In this document: piece after piece, positions 4,796 to 5,753 of the stretch
Layout of the letters: every line of letters starts with the position of its first letter
Position numbering within the stretch: the first letter of the stretch is position 1
Assembly: GCA_005880805.1 (NCBI GenBank)
Contig: VBFZ01000161.1
Span: 6,396-12,148 of the forward strand
DNA from: Chloroflexota bacterium
GTDB taxonomy: Bacteria; Chloroflexota; Limnocylindria; Limnocylindrales; CSP1-4
Direction: 5' to 3'
Length of the DNA: 5,753 nucleotides
The notes under the pieces: generated by a model
What the model saw: the letters and a program-made list of their open reading frames with translations, nothing else
What the model was told of the DNA's origin: nothing
The model's database searches: none
Position numbers and translations under genes: made by a program

Positions 4796-5753
4796 GCTTC
4801 GGCCAGCCTCGTCCTGTCTCGCCAGCTCGATCGACCGAGGATCCACATTGCGGTGCCGGCTACAAGCGCGCCGACAGCGGTGGCCGACCACGCGACGGAG
4901 TAGGAAAGCGACTCCACGATCAATCCGAATAGCGGAACGCCCAGGGTCGCGCCAAGGAAGACACCGCTCTGGATGATCCCCGTCGCTGCCGCCGGCGCCA
5001 TCGGGTAGGCGCGAACCACGGCGTAATTGAGGACGCCCGTCCAACCCCAGCCACCGGCAAATCCCGCGATGGGGCCGAGCCAGAGAAGCACCGGCACTCC
5101 GGTCGCGATGGCGAGCAGACCAATGGCTCCGACCGCCAGCATGGCCCGCAGCTCCGGTATGCCGGAGCTTTCACGCAGGTCGACGACATGCCCGGCGATG
5201 ATCCGGGATGCGATCCCGGCGACGCTGCCGAGCGTGAGAACGAGCCCGGCGGTTCCTTTGTCGAACCCTCGATCGACACCGTAGCTGACGAGGAACGCGC
5301 CCATGGCCTGGCCGCCCCAGATGCCCAGGGTCGCGCCAGCGGAGAGGAGAAGGAGGGTCGCCAGGGCACCTCGAGGGATCTGCTGGACGTCACGACGGCT
5401 CGAGAGCCCGGGGCCTGATCGGTCCGCCGGCGACCGACCGAGAATCGCGATAGCGAGCGCCGCGGCCGCTCCGGCCGCGAAGGCCCACCGCCACCCGACG
5501 GTCAGGGCGATCAGCGGGAGTGACGCACCCGCGACCAGCGTCGCAGTCGGTATGGCTGCCTGCTTGATGCCAAGGACCAGCCCGCGATGGTGAACCGGCG
5601 TCGTTCCAACGAGCATCAGATTGGTGGCCGGGTGGGCCAGCCCATTGGCCAGACCGCCAATGATGAGGAAGCTGGCGACCATCGGCACCGACTGCGCGAG
5701 AGCCGCGATCCCCGCCATCGAGATCGCAGCACCGAGTGCGGCAAGCCGCAGAC
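4792..5753 (-). CDS. Major facilitator superfamily transporter (5' part outside window)
   Basis: This is a secondary transporter of the inner membrane. The frame is open to the right edge, giving 319 residues; the family has about 400, so roughly the first two membrane segments are missing and the ATG at 5718 is internal. Counting from that Met, hydrophobic helices follow through the first half. The stretch HHRGLVLGIKQAAIP (43-57) is typical of the loop and fifth helix in CynX/NimT-like and related MFS members. GWRWAFAAG (75-83) opens helix 6, a charged central loop runs from about 94 to 117, and six more helices follow. RIIAGHVVDLR (172-182) is the second-half version of MFS motif A. The C-terminus is short (RDRTRLAEA). 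The stop overlaps the oxidoreductase GTG by 4 bases, so the two are one transcription unit. Direction of transport and substrate cannot be judged. Confidence 0.9.
   Translation of the reverse strand, partial: LRLAALGAAISMAGIAALAQSVPMVASFLIIGGLANGLAHPATNLMLVGTTPVHHRGLVLGIKQAAIPTATLVAGASLPLIALTVGWRWAFAAGAAAALAIAILGRSPADRSGPGLSSRRDVQQIPRGALATLLLLSAGATLGIWGGQAMGAFLVSYGVDRGFDKGTAGLVLTLGSVAGIASRIIAGHVVDLRESSGIPELRAMLAVGAIGLLAIATGVPVLLWLGPIAGFAGGWGWTGVLNYAVVRAYPMAPAAATGIIQSGVFLGATLGVPLFGLIVESLSYSVAWSATAVGALVAGTAMWILGRSSWRDRTRLAEA

Noticed and set aside
4796..5044. An N-terminal extension of the oxidoreductase frame by 83 codons
   Set aside because: It overlaps the clearly coding end of the MFS gene in another frame, its Arg-rich sequence matches no dehydrogenase, and the GTG at 4795 gives a normal MDR length with stop-start overlap.
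5719..5753. ATG at 5718 as the true start of the MFS gene
   Set aside because: The frame stays open to the window edge with hydrophobic codons, and starting there would leave the protein without its first two membrane helices.

Overview
The window is a GC-rich stretch of bacterial chromosome in which every supported gene is on the minus strand, so transcription runs from high to low coordinates. The host cannot be identified from the sequence alone. High GC, strong GGAGG-type ribosome binding sites, and a lipoprotein binding protein with a long Ala/Ser/Pro linker fit a GC-rich monoderm lineage such as Chloroflexota or Actinomycetota. That placement is inference.

Region by region, in the direction of transcription: (1) 5753-4792 is a major facilitator transporter whose first part lies outside the window. 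(2) 4795-3758 is a medium-chain (alcohol-dehydrogenase-like) oxidoreductase whose GTG start overlaps the transporter stop by 4 bases. (3) 3757-3617 is a 141-bp regulatory gap holding three related TGCA-type palindromes and a strong ribosome binding site. (4) 3616-2213 is a lipoprotein solute-binding protein of a carbohydrate-type ABC importer. (5) 2212-2012 is a 201-bp gap with a perfect 12-bp hairpin just after the binding-protein gene. (6) 2011-1391 is a two-domain Dabb (stress-responsive A/B barrel) protein. (7) 1388-490 is a MalF-type permease gene broken by a frameshift with apparent loss of coding sequence. (8) 477-1 is a MalG-type permease gene cut by the window edge.

The layout reads as a catabolic locus. 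The binding protein and the two permeases would form a sugar or sugar-like importer. No ATPase gene is visible, so it lies beyond the left edge or is supplied in trans. The Dabb protein and the oxidoreductase are candidates for acting on the imported compound, and the second transporter adds an import or export route. The substrate cannot be told from the sequence. The gap at 3617-3757 looks like the main control point.

Points most worth a second look are the malF-type lesion near 657-714, the palindrome cluster at 3642-3753, the double Dabb protein between importer genes, and the missing catalytic-zinc cysteine of the oxidoreductase. I saw no RNA gene, CRISPR array, insertion sequence or other mobile element.
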